Assembly: GCA_009693865.1 (NCBI GenBank)
Contig: SHWL01000002.1
Span: 1-64,000, forward strand
Length of the DNA: 64,000 nt
Reading direction: 5' to 3'
From: Acetobacteraceae bacterium
GTDB lineage: Bacteria > Pseudomonadota > Alphaproteobacteria > Acetobacterales > Acetobacteraceae
Part shown: positions 16,781 to 24,779 of the stretch, one piece after another
Numbering within the stretch: position 1 is the stretch's first letter
Layout: each line of letters opens with the position of its first letter
Made by a program: the position numbers and the translations under genes
Notes under the pieces: model-generated
Databases searched by the model: none
Told to the model about the DNA's origin: nothing
Seen by the model: the letters and a program-made list of their open reading frames with translations, nothing else

Positions 16781-17455
16781 ATGACTCTGTTCTCGTTGGT
16801 TGATCCGCGTTTCATGCTTTCGGGGTTCTTCGCCGGCCCGCTGGTTGGGCAGACCGGGATGGGCGGCGGCGCGCTGATGACGCCGATTCTGGTGTTGTTC
16901 TTCGGTGTGAACCCGGCGACGGCAGTGGGCACCGATCTGCTATATGCCTCGGTCACCAAGCTGGCGGGCACGCTGGTCCATGGACTGAACCGCACCGGGG
17001 ACTGGCGGATAGTCACGTGTTTGGCGTCGGGCAGCGTGCCGGCAACGCTGATCGCTCTGCCGGCGATTTCGCATTTCGGCCTGGGCGGTCCGGCAAGAGC
17101 GCGGATCATCTCGATGGTGCCTGGCGTGACGCTGCTCCTGACAGCGATGTCGCTGATCTTCCGGCGGCAATTCCTGACGGTGGCAGGACCGATGCTTGAC
17201 AAACTCACCCCGCTTCAAGCGGCGCGGTATACGATCGTGACCGGCGCGGCGCTTCGCGTGTTGGTGACGATATCGTCGGTGGGGGCGGGCACCCTGGGTG
17301 TCACCCGCGGGCACGCCTGGCTACGGTCCGCGTGGCCGAGGGACCGATCGCCCGCCGCCAGGACCACTTCGCGGGGAAAACGATGCCGGCCCAACCATTC
17401 ACCACCCGCGATCCCACGCGCCCGTGGGCCGCCATCGCGGCGGTCACCACGCTGA
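16781..17455 (+). pseudogene. TauE/SafE family sulfite exporter, C-terminal third lost
   Basis: The first 175 residues are a clear TauE/SafE membrane protein: GFFAGPLVGQTGMGGGALMTPILVL, then GVNPATAVGTDLLYASVTKLAGT, LIALPAI and the domain-two repeat VGAGTLGVT. At that point family members continue with a second half containing another GTD-type repeat and about 80 more residues. Here the frame runs into a basic, Pro/Arg-rich tail that overlaps the start of the MFS gene. The natural continuation is not found in another frame over any useful length, so a deletion joined this gene to the MFS gene. Probably non-functional. Confidence 0.75.
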
Positions 17456-18576
17456 CCTTGCCGCTTGGCTCCATTTACGCTTTCAGCGTTTTTCTGCAAC
17501 CGATCGAGGCCGAACTGGGGATTCCGCGATCCGCCATGTCGCTCGTGTTCGGGCTCGCGGCTATCGGATTTACGGCAGGGATGAACCTTGCGCCGATGAT
17601 CTATCGGCTGGCCTCGCCCGCCATCCTTATCATGGCCAACGCAATCGTCGGCGCCCTCGGCATCGCGATGTCGGCCTGGGCGGGCGGGCTGCCGATGCTG
17701 CTTCTGGGCTACGGCGTGCTGTTTGGTGTCTCAGGCGGAACGATCTTCATCATCCTGCAACAGGCGGTCAACATTCTGGTGCGCGCTCGTATCGGATTAT
17801 TGAACGGCTACATCCTGGGCCTCTGGCCAATGGGCGCGATGATCGCGGCGCCATTGTTCGGCTGGAGCAACGCGCGATACGATTACCACACGACACTCCT
17901 GGGTCTCGCGGGCACGATCCTGGTATGTGGCGCCATCGCGGCCTGGCTGACGGTCCATGCCGGTTCGACTCTGCCGGCAGCCCAGAGCGGAAAGTCAATC
18001 GATCCGGCCGAGCAGCAGACCGCGACCTTGATCCGGATCTGCGCGGTGTTTTTCCTCGCCGCCGCCGCGGGATTGACCGTGTTGAGCCAGGCCGTCGGAA
18101 TTATCGATGCCTATGGCGGCGCGGCCTCGACCGCCTTGTGGGCGGCCACCGGAATAACAGCGGTGATCGGGTGCGGGCGCATCGCGGGTGGATTTCTGGT
18201 GGACCGGTTGCTGGTGCCGTTCGTTTCGGCGGGCGCGCACGGTTTGGCGTTGACCGGTACGGTGATCCTGACCGTCTGGCCCTCGCCGGCGGTCGCGGTG
18301 CTGGCACTGGGAATGATCGGTCTGGGGTACGGGTTGGTGTCGGGATCGACCGCCGGGGCGCTCGCGGTTTACTGGCCCAAGCCGATGTATGGAAAGGTCG
18401 CGGGCAAGGTTTATATCGCCTGGTGCGTGGCGGCGGTTACTCTACCTGTGCTGGCGGGACATTTGTTCGATCTGACCGGGGGATACCGCGCCACGGTGCT
18501 GATCGCCGGGTGCGGCAACCTGGCAGGGTGCGCGATCGCGCTGGGTTTGCCACGGCGGCGGATGGGGGAGGCGTGA
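17383..18576 (+). CDS. MFS transporter, oxalate/formate antiporter-like
   Basis: The 397-residue protein has the twelve-helix pattern of the major facilitator superfamily. Its start, LGSIYAFSVFLQPIEAELGIPRS, is typical of the oxalate:formate antiporter (OFA) group, and YGVLFGVSGGTIFIILQQAVN and MIGLGYGLVSGSTAGAL are conserved glycine-rich helices. ATG at 17383 follows GGGG at a normal distance. It overlaps the tail of the broken TauE/SafE gene. Substrate probably a monocarboxylate, by family only. Confidence 0.87.
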   Translation: MPAQPFTTRDPTRPWAAIAAVTTLTLPLGSIYAFSVFLQPIEAELGIPRSAMSLVFGLAAIGFTAGMNLAPMIYRLASPAILIMANAIVGALGIAMSAWAGGLPMLLLGYGVLFGVSGGTIFIILQQAVNILVRARIGLLNGYILGLWPMGAMIAAPLFGWSNARYDYHTTLLGLAGTILVCGAIAAWLTVHAGSTLPAAQSGKSIDPAEQQTATLIRICAVFFLAAAAGLTVLSQAVGIIDAYGGAASTALWAATGITAVIGCGRIAGGFLVDRLLVPFVSAGAHGLALTGTVILTVWPSPAVAVLALGMIGLGYGLVSGSTAGALAVYWPKPMYGKVAGKVYIAWCVAAVTLPVLAGHLFDLTGGYRATVLIAGCGNLAGCAIALGLPRRRMGEA

Positions 18577-18603
18577 CACGCGCTCCCGCGCGGATTGGAC
18601 TAT

Positions 18604-18618
18604 CTGTCATAATGACAG
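18604..18618. promoter_or_regulatory. perfect palindrome upstream of the SsuD-like gene
   Basis: CTGTCAT at 18604-18610 and its exact complement ATGACAG at 18612-18618 surround a single A, 26 bp before the start codon. The position suits an operator for a dimeric repressor, but no regulator gene is adjacent. Confidence 0.4.
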
Positions 18619-18644
18619 CAGGATAGAGCGAAGGAGATCGACCC

Positions 18645-19778
18645 ATGCCCCAAGCACCCCCCCTCCCGATGTTCTGGTTCCTCCCAACCAGCGGCGACGG
18701 CCCCTATCTCGGTTCGGCCGAGGGCGCCCGCCCAGCGGACTTCGGTTACATGCGCGACATCGCAGTGGCGGCAGACCGGTTGGGATTTGGGGGCGTGCTG
18801 CTGCCGACCGGGAACACGTGTCTGGACGGCTGGACCCTCGGCTCCGCCCTCGCGCCGCTGACCGAAAAGCTGAATTTTCTTCTGGCACTGCGGCCCGGCG
18901 TATTGACCCCGGCACTCGCGGCGCGGCAATCGGCGGCATTGGATCGTATCAGCAACGGGCGGCTGATCCTGAACATCGTCACGGGCGGGCAACCGAACGA
19001 ACTCGCGGGTGACGGGCTGTTGCTGGATCATGACGAACGCTACACCCTGACGGATGAGTTTCTGACCATCTGGCGCGGCCTGCTGCGCGACAAGCATATC
19101 GATTTCAAAGGCAAATATCTGACCAGCCAGCAAGGTAAGCTTGGCTTGTACGATTCCGTCCAGAAGCCATATCCGCCGCTGTGGTTCGGCGGTTCTTCCG
19201 ACGCGGGCATCTCCGTCGCCGCCTCCCACGCGGACCTCTACCTCACCTGGGCCGAGCCGCCCGCGCTGATCGAGGAAAAGCTCGCCGCTGTCCGCGCCGC
19301 ATGTGCCGCCAAAGGCCGAGCGATGCGCTTTGGCCTGCGTGTCCATTTGATCGTCCGCGAAACGGATTCCGAGGCATGGGAGGCCGCGGAAAAACTCATC
19401 AGCAAACTGTCCGACACCACGATCGCCGCGTCGCAGAAGCGTCTCGGTGGAGAAACCGACTCCGTGGGCCAGAAACGCCAGATCGCGCTGCACGGCGGCC
19501 GGCGCGATCGGTTGGAGGTCAGTCCGAACCTCTGGGCTGGGGTCGGCCTGATCCGAGGTGGCGTCGGTACCGCATTGGTTGGCTCCGCCGAAACCGTGGC
19601 CGCGAGGCTGCGGGAATATCAGGCGATGGGGATCGAAACGATCATCGCATCTGGCTACCCACACCTGGAGGAAGCTTACCGGGTCGCGGAACTGCTGTTC
19701 CCCCACCTCGGCATTGGCAAGCGCGTCGAGGCGGGCCGCGATTTCCGTCCTGCCGAGCAACGGATCGCGGCGGAATAA
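18645..19778 (+). CDS. ssuD: LLM flavin-dependent monooxygenase, alkanesulfonate monooxygenase SsuD-like
   Basis: 377 residues, the usual SsuD length. FMNH2-dependent SsuD enzymes release sulfite from alkanesulfonates. Features: [16 protein letters not shown] start, [47 protein letters not shown], and the flexible-loop region ending [16 protein letters not shown] precedes the ATG. No reductase SsuE or transporter genes are adjacent, so it depends on a reductase encoded elsewhere. The palindrome just upstream may control it. Confidence 0.88.
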   Translation: MPQAPPLPMFWFLPTSGDGPYLGSAEGARPADFGYMRDIAVAADRLGFGGVLLPTGNTCLDGWTLGSALAPLTEKLNFLLALRPGVLTPALAARQSAALDRISNGRLILNIVTGGQPNELAGDGLLLDHDERYTLTDEFLTIWRGLLRDKHIDFKGKYLTSQQGKLGLYDSVQKPYPPLWFGGSSDAGISVAASHADLYLTWAEPPALIEEKLAAVRAACAAKGRAMRFGLRVHLIVRETDSEAWEAAEKLISKLSDTTIAASQKRLGGETDSVGQKRQIALHGGRRDRLEVSPNLWAGVGLIRGGVGTALVGSAETVAARLREYQAMGIETIIASGYPHLEEAYRVAELLFPHLGIGKRVEAGRDFRPAEQRIAAE

Positions 19779-19808
19779 TCGCGACCCGTCACGACCCTAT
19801 GATCAGCG

Positions 19809-20357
19809 TCAGACCGGCAACGGCCATCGTTCCAGATACGGCATGTAATCGGGCTCGACATCGATTTGCAGCGTCGCCAACACCCGCACGACCGCGCAAT
19901 AAAACGAGATCGTGATGGTCAAATCGATCACTTGCTCATTGCCCAGAGCGGACTGGAGCGAAGCGAAGGTTCCCCCGGTCATCGCACCGTCCTTGGTGAT
20001 TTCCCGCGTGCCTTTCAGCACCATCAGAGACAGCGCGTCGAGCGCCGCTGGCTTGCCCGCGGTGTCGTCGATCAACGCCTGGACATCCGCGTCGCTGACA
20101 CCGAAATCGTGACCGAGCTTGACGTGATGCGACCACTCGTACGGGGACCGCGCGAGCCACCCGACCTGCAGAATGGCCAGTTCCCGCAGCCGCGCGTCGA
20201 GTTTGCTGCCGTAACGGATATATCCGCCGAGTCCGGAAAAGGCACGCGCGGCCTTGGGCGAATTCACGAGAGCCTTAAACAAGGAGATCGGACGGTCGAG
20301 CAGATCCTGGTCGGCCTCAGTGAGGTCGGATTTCTCCAAATAGGGGACGCGGGCCAT
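19809..20357 (-). CDS. carboxymuconolactone decarboxylase (AhpD-like) family protein
   Basis: 182 residues, all-helical. The core segment LDARLRELAILQVGWLARSPYEWSHHVKLGHDFG is the CMD motif region with E-W-x-H-H, but without the CxxC pair of peroxidase-active AhpD. ATG at 20357 after GGAG. It is divergent from the CoA-transferase gene. Family members range from gamma-carboxymuconolactone decarboxylase to uncharacterised proteins; the reaction cannot be assigned. Confidence 0.85.
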   Translation of the reverse strand: MARVPYLEKSDLTEADQDLLDRPISLFKALVNSPKAARAFSGLGGYIRYGSKLDARLRELAILQVGWLARSPYEWSHHVKLGHDFGVSDADVQALIDDTAGKPAALDALSLMVLKGTREITKDGAMTGGTFASLQSALGNEQVIDLTITISFYCAVVRVLATLQIDVEPDYMPYLERWPLPV

Positions 20358-20496
20358 GAATGTTCGCTCCAGTTGGTTGGGGCGTCCATCCTGGCGGCGG
20401 CAACGCCAATGGTCCAGGTGCCCAGGCCGCTTTTGACTCCCGCCCTCGCGCCGCGCTTTTCTGCCACCGCGAACCATGACCAAGGAAACAGCTCAA

Positions 20497-21672
20497 ATGC
20501 GGCCTCTTGAAGGTATTCGTGTCGTCGCGTTGGAACATGCGGTGGCCGCGCCGTTGTGCAGCCGCCATCTCGCCGATCTCGGTGCCGACGTCATCAAGGT
20601 CGAGCGGCCCGGCAAGGGCGACTTCGCCCGCGAGTACGACGATTACGTCAACGGCATTTGCAGCCATTTCATCTGGCTCAACCGCGGCAAACGCAGCGTC
20701 ACGCTGGACGTGAAGAACCCGGCGGCGCGGGAGGTTCTGACGAAGCTGATCGCCGGAGCCGATGTTGTGTTGCAAAATCTCGCCCCTGGCGCGGCGGCTC
20801 GGCTGGGGCTGAGCCATGAGGCGTTGAAACCCTCCCACCCAAAACTGATCGTTTGCGACATCTCCGGTTACGGCGAGTCGGGGCCGATGGTCCAGAAGAA
20901 AGCCTACGATTTGCTGATCCAGGCGGAATCCGGGCTGATCAGCGTCACAGGCTCCCCTGATGAGCCGTCGCGCGTCGGTATCTCCATCGCCGATATCGCG
21001 ACCGGCATGTACGCGCTGACCGGCATCATGGCCGCGCTGATCCGCCGGGGCCGCACCGGCGAGGGTGCCAACGTCAAGATCGCCATGCTCGACGCCCTGG
21101 GCGAGTGGACCACGTATCCGATGCTGCGCCATGCTTACGCGGGCACGCCGCCGCCCAGAATGCCGACACGCCACCCGGCGATCGTGCCGTACGGGGCGCA
21201 TCGGACGAAGGATGGCTCGATCATCTTCGGCATGCAGAACGAGCGGGAGTGGGTCAGTTTCTGCGGCAACGTGCTTGGCAAGCCGGACCTCGCGACCGAT
21301 CCGCGCTTCAACAACAACAACGCGCGGCGCGCGAACTTCGAAACGCTCACAGCGCTGATCGAGGATTTCTTCTCGACCCTGACCTCCGCCGAGGTCGCCA
21401 CGCTGCTGGATAAGCACGGCATCGCGAACGGCCGCCTGAACGACCCGCTGGCGACCTGGAATCACGAGCAGTTCACCGCCCGCGACAAATGGCGGGAGGT
21501 CATGACCGAAAATGGCCCGGTCCGCGCGTTGCTGCCGCCGTTCGAGTTCACCGATTTCGAGGCGGTCATGGGCGACGTCCCCTCGGTTGGGCAACACACC
21601 GATCGGATTTTGGCCGAGCTCGGCTACGCGCCGGACCGGATCGAGGCCATGCGCGCGGAGGGCGCGATATGA
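20497..21672 (+). CDS. family III (CaiB/BaiF) CoA-transferase
   Basis: 391 residues from ATG 20497 (AAGGAA upstream; an ATG at 20476 is an alternative). It starts RPLEGIRVVALEHAVAAPLC, has LADLGADVIKVERPGKGD, and the active-site aspartate is in ISIADIATGMYALTGI. These homodimeric enzymes move CoA between carboxylic acids. The YDDYVNGICSHFIWLNRGKRS segment is typical. It overlaps the MaoC gene by ATGA, so the two proteins likely act in sequence on one acyl-CoA, for example activation then hydration, as in mesaconyl/itaconyl-type pathways (inference). Confidence 0.92.
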   Translation: MRPLEGIRVVALEHAVAAPLCSRHLADLGADVIKVERPGKGDFAREYDDYVNGICSHFIWLNRGKRSVTLDVKNPAAREVLTKLIAGADVVLQNLAPGAAARLGLSHEALKPSHPKLIVCDISGYGESGPMVQKKAYDLLIQAESGLISVTGSPDEPSRVGISIADIATGMYALTGIMAALIRRGRTGEGANVKIAMLDALGEWTTYPMLRHAYAGTPPPRMPTRHPAIVPYGAHRTKDGSIIFGMQNEREWVSFCGNVLGKPDLATDPRFNNNNARRANFETLTALIEDFFSTLTSAEVATLLDKHGIANGRLNDPLATWNHEQFTARDKWREVMTENGPVRALLPPFEFTDFEAVMGDVPSVGQHTDRILAELGYAPDRIEAMRAEGAI

Positions 21673-22157
21673 CCGGCTTCAACCCCGCCAGCCACCGCAT
21701 GATACCGGAACAGCGCTGGTTCGAAGATTTTGTTCTGGGCGAGCGCTTCGTCCTGCCAAGCCGGACGATGACCGAGGCGGTCTTTCTGGCGTTCCAGAGC
21801 GCGAGCGGCGACAACCACCCCGTGCATTATGACGTCGAATATTGCAAAGCGCGCGGCATGCCGGGATTGCTGGCGCACGGCTTCCAATCGCTGATCCAGA
21901 CCGCGCCCGGGGCGGGTCTCTTCCCTTACATGGTGGAGGAGTCGCTCGCCGGATTCATAGAGCAGTCCAGCCGTTTTTTGAAACCGGTGTATGCCGGCGA
22001 TACGATGTATCCGGCGCTGGAGATCGACGAACTGAGCCCAAATCGGACCACCGGCGTGGTCGGTTTCAGCTCCTCGATCCACAACCAGAACGGGCATCTG
22101 GTGATCCAGGGGCGCCAACGTTACCTGATCAAAAAACGGCCGGTCACGCCTGCATAA
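21669..22157 (+). CDS. MaoC family dehydratase (hot-dog fold)
   Basis: 162 residues. The hot-dog fold hydratase motif FQSASGDNHPVHYDVEYCKARG supplies the Asp and His pair of (R)-specific enoyl-CoA hydratases; MPGLLAHGF follows as usual. The ATG overlaps the CoA-transferase stop by four bases (ATGA), which indicates coupled translation. Related to mesaconyl-CoA hydratases and PhaJ. Likely hydrates the CoA ester made by the upstream transferase. Confidence 0.9.
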   Translation: MTGFNPASHRMIPEQRWFEDFVLGERFVLPSRTMTEAVFLAFQSASGDNHPVHYDVEYCKARGMPGLLAHGFQSLIQTAPGAGLFPYMVEESLAGFIEQSSRFLKPVYAGDTMYPALEIDELSPNRTTGVVGFSSSIHNQNGHLVIQGRQRYLIKKRPVTPA

Positions 22158-22243
22158 ACCTTACATTTGGACGGAATTTGCCATAATCGTGCCACAGGTC
22201 CCCCTCATGTTGCACCGCATCATCTGGGATCGCGGGTCAGCCA

Positions 22244-22540
22244 ATGTCACGCAAAAGAAAGTCCATGCATCCGGGCCGTATCCTCCGGGAGGAGTATATG
22301 GAGCCGCTACACCTTGACGCGAACGGCCTCGCCGCCGCTTTGGGCGTGCATGCCGGGCGCCTGGAGCCGATTATCGCGGATCAGGAGCCGGTGACGTCCG
22401 ATCTGGCGCTACGGTTGGCGAAATGCTTCCGCACCAGCCCGCAGTTTTGGCTGGGTTTGCAAACCGCCTACGACCTGTCGATGGCCGAAGCCTTGTTTGG
22501 CGCGGAGATCGATGCGCACGTGCATGCGCTGGCGGCTTAA
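22244..22540 (+). CDS. higA: HigA-family antitoxin, orphan
   Basis: 98 residues with the HigA signature: HPGRILREEYMEP at the start, an XRE-type helix-turn-helix (LDANGLAAALGVHAGRLEPII), LALRLAKCFRTSPQFWLGLQTAYDL. HigA normally follows a HigB toxin gene; the 86 bp upstream are too short for one and contain none. A strong terminator follows at 22564. It is thus an orphan, perhaps a self-regulating DNA-binding protein or an antitoxin for an unlinked toxin. Confidence 0.88.
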   Translation: MSRKRKSMHPGRILREEYMEPLHLDANGLAAALGVHAGRLEPIIADQEPVTSDLALRLAKCFRTSPQFWLGLQTAYDLSMAEALFGAEIDAHVHALAA

Positions 22541-22563
22541 CCCGCAAGTCTCGCCGATGTGAC

Positions 22564-22595
22564 AATGGCCTGGTTCGTCCGGGCCATTTTTGTTT
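22564..22595 (+). terminator. rho-independent terminator after the HigA gene
   Basis: AATGGCCTGG pairs with CCGGGCCATT (one G-U pair) over a 5-nt loop, followed by TTTTTGTTT. Confidence 0.75.
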
Positions 22596-22678
22596 GTGGA
22601 GCATTTTCACTACCAGTCGAGCGCTCGCGCGATGCTTCGCGGCCCCGAATATTCAGTCGTCGCGAGGGAGCGTCCCCG

Positions 22679-23098
22679 TCAAAGCGTAGCGATCAATTGG
22701 AGCGCTTCCGTTGGCGTGACGATCCGGATCGCCCCATAAGCACCCATGGTTAGTAAATCGCGGTCGCCGGAGACAATGAGGTCGGCTCCTCCCGCAACCG
22801 CCGCCGCGACGACGTGATCATCGTCGGCATCGCGCGGCACAACTCTTGGCGTGGATGTTGGGGACACACTGATGGTCAGAGCGCCATAGCGCGTAACGGC
22901 CTCGTCGACCGATTCATACTCTGGCCCGAGGCGTGACCTCAGGTTCTCGCGCGACAAAACTTCGTGAAGTTCATCCAGCAGCACCGGCGACGTATAGAGT
23001 TCGATGCCGCCATCTATCGCCAGTTGCACCAGATCCCATGGCTTACCACCCCAGATCAGGGCCGAAACAACCACATTCGTGTCAAGAACAACCCGCAT
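22679..23098 (-). CDS. PIN-domain toxin (COG1569 type)
   Basis: 139 residues starting MRVVLDTNVVVSALIWGGKP. The acidic metal-binding set of PIN ribonucleases is present: D6, E43 (LLDELHEVLSR), D90/D94 (RDADDDHVVAAA) and D112 (SGDRDLL). It would act as a Mg2+-dependent RNase in the cytoplasm. Its ATG at 23098 lies inside the antitoxin gene (17-bp overlap), the normal coupling for such pairs. Confidence 0.9.
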   Translation of the reverse strand: MRVVLDTNVVVSALIWGGKPWDLVQLAIDGGIELYTSPVLLDELHEVLSRENLRSRLGPEYESVDEAVTRYGALTISVSPTSTPRVVPRDADDDHVVAAAVAGGADLIVSGDRDLLTMGAYGAIRIVTPTEALQLIATL

Positions 23099-23345
23099 CG
23101 GGTTCCCGCGCCAGCCGAGCACGGCGCAGAGCGCGGACGGCTTTTACCTCGGCGTCGATCTCCTCCATCGGCATCGGGGCAATCCCCGCGGCGTGGATGC
23201 TCTGGGCGATTTCCTGAAGCCTGCGTCCCGATTGGCGGCGCATCGCCTCCTCCAGAAGCGTTTGGATCGCGCTGTCGGAGAGCAAGCCAGCGCTTCTGGC
23301 GCGCTGTTCCAATTCGTCGGGCAGGTGGATGACCAGTGCGGTCAT
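23082..23345 (-). CDS. antitoxin of the PIN toxin
   Basis: 87 residues. It begins MTALVIHLPDELEQRARSAG, a ribbon-helix-helix-like N-terminus, followed by EEAMRRQSGRRLQEIAQ and an extended, charged tail that would wrap the toxin. Position directly upstream of and overlapping the PIN gene supports the role. It would bind and block the PIN nuclease and repress the operon. Confidence 0.8.
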   Translation of the reverse strand: MTALVIHLPDELEQRARSAGLLSDSAIQTLLEEAMRRQSGRRLQEIAQSIHAAGIAPMPMEEIDAEVKAVRALRRARLAREPDAGCS

Positions 23346-23452
23346 TCGCGCGGCTCCTCTCCGTCCGGCGTCCCTCGAAACCCGGTGTCAGGCTTCAGGA
23401 CGTAAGTGATATCGATCCAGGTAGCATATCCTGAAAGGCAACTCGACGTTTT

Positions 23453-24475
23453 CTACTCCCCCAATCCCCCCAAAAATCCTCTGATCTTCTGACTCACATA
23501 CGCATACTCCGCCGTCCCAGGCACCGCCCCACTCGCCGAGTGCCCGCGGATCGATGGAATTTCCGCGTAGACAACCTGCCCTCGCAGCCCCCGGTGCAAT
23601 TCCCGCGTCAAATACCCCGGGATGGTCCGGTCCGTCATGCTCGGCAGCAGCAACGCCGGCGCCTTGATCATGCCCAGAGCCTTCATCATATCGCCACCAA
23701 ACGGTTTCGAGGCATCGTGCCCCCGGCTGGCGAAATACCGCCACAGCATCGAATTGGCGTCCCATTCCTTCACCCAACGCTCACCCGCTGCTTGTTTCGC
23801 CGCCTCGTAGGCCTTGTCATCCAGCGAGATCAGGTACTCGTCGCTGCTCATCCACGGAAAATAGATCAGCGCCGCGCGGCGGATCCCCTCCTCCGGGTTC
23901 ACCGTGTAACGACCGCCCTGGTACGCGGGATCGAGCGTGATCATCGCCTCGAACGCATCCACCACCGCCGCGAAATGATTATCGCTCCGCGCCGCGGGCA
24001 CGAGCATGATCAGCCCGCGCATGACGCCGGGAAAATTGATCCCCCATTCGACCGTCTGAAACGATCCCATCGAGCTGCCGCCCACCGCGAACAGTTTCGA
24101 AATCCCCAACCCCTTCGTCACCATGGCCTGCTGCGCGCGCACCATGTCGCGGATGGTGTACCGGGGAAACGCCGTCCCCAGCCCATCCTTCGGCTGCGAC
24201 GAGGTTCCGCCCCCGATCGGATCGGCGCCAATGACGAAATATTTGTCCGTGTCGTAGGTTTTCCCCGGCCCGATATGCGCGTCGTACGAGTGCCGGGTAC
24301 CACTGGTTCCCGGCACCAGCAGAATCGCGTTGGATCGAGCCGCGTTCAACGCGCCCCAGGTGACGTAGCCCACCTTCATGTCGGGGATTTCGCCGCCATT
24401 CTCGAACGCGAACCGGCCAAGCCGATACACCGCCTCGGTCTCACCCAGGCCCGATGCCCCAACGAATGAACTCAT
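23453..24475 (-). CDS. alpha/beta hydrolase, homoserine O-acetyltransferase (MetX)-like
   Basis: 340 residues. MetX-like features: LNAARSNAILLVPGTSGTRH, IGADPIGGGTSSQP in the oxyanion region, YTIRDMVRAQQAMVTKGLGI, nucleophile elbow VGGSSMGSFQ, then PSMTDRTIP (Asp) and IRGHSASGA (His). True MetX has a longer GGSMGGMQ elbow; this S-S-M-G-S variant is common in uncharacterised hydrolases of the same family, so methionine synthesis is not implied. GGAAGGAG precedes the ATG at 24475. Confidence 0.85.
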   Translation of the reverse strand: MSSFVGASGLGETEAVYRLGRFAFENGGEIPDMKVGYVTWGALNAARSNAILLVPGTSGTRHSYDAHIGPGKTYDTDKYFVIGADPIGGGTSSQPKDGLGTAFPRYTIRDMVRAQQAMVTKGLGISKLFAVGGSSMGSFQTVEWGINFPGVMRGLIMLVPAARSDNHFAAVVDAFEAMITLDPAYQGGRYTVNPEEGIRRAALIYFPWMSSDEYLISLDDKAYEAAKQAAGERWVKEWDANSMLWRYFASRGHDASKPFGGDMMKALGMIKAPALLLPSMTDRTIPGYLTRELHRGLRGQVVYAEIPSIRGHSASGAVPGTAEYAYVSQKIRGFLGGLGE

Positions 24476-24594
24476 GGTCCGGCTCCTTCCTCTGGAAGGC
24501 GGGTCTTCCCCCGCTCAGGGACGATAATCTGGATCGCCGACCATTCCCAGAATGTCGGCCTACCGTGAAAAAAGCCACTTAACATAGAGTGTGT

Positions 24595-24608
24595 TCAGAT
24601 ATATCTGA
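24595..24608. promoter_or_regulatory. 14-bp perfect palindrome in a 300-bp intergenic region
   Basis: TCAGATATATCTGA is its own reverse complement. It lies between the divergent hydrolase (start 24475) and MmgE/PrpD (start 24780) genes, in the only AT-rich patch of that gap. It could be an operator for either. The remainder of 24476-24779 shows nothing I can support. Confidence 0.4.
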
Positions 24609-24779
24609 CAACCCGTTATGTCGACACCCACTCGGAAACCAAGTGCACCATAGAGACTCTCACCACGACCACGACGGTAGAGCGCATCTGATGGGAACTT
24701 GGCCGGCGGCCGGGTAAAACCCTTTCCCCCCTCAGGCATTTCCGGCACACTCCCGCCAAATACCGGAGGACAAGCCGCC

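Noticed and set aside
16781-17382. TauE/SafE continuing in another frame as PRARLATVRVAEG.
   Set aside because: Only about a dozen residues resemble the family, too few to support a simple frameshift rather than a deletion.
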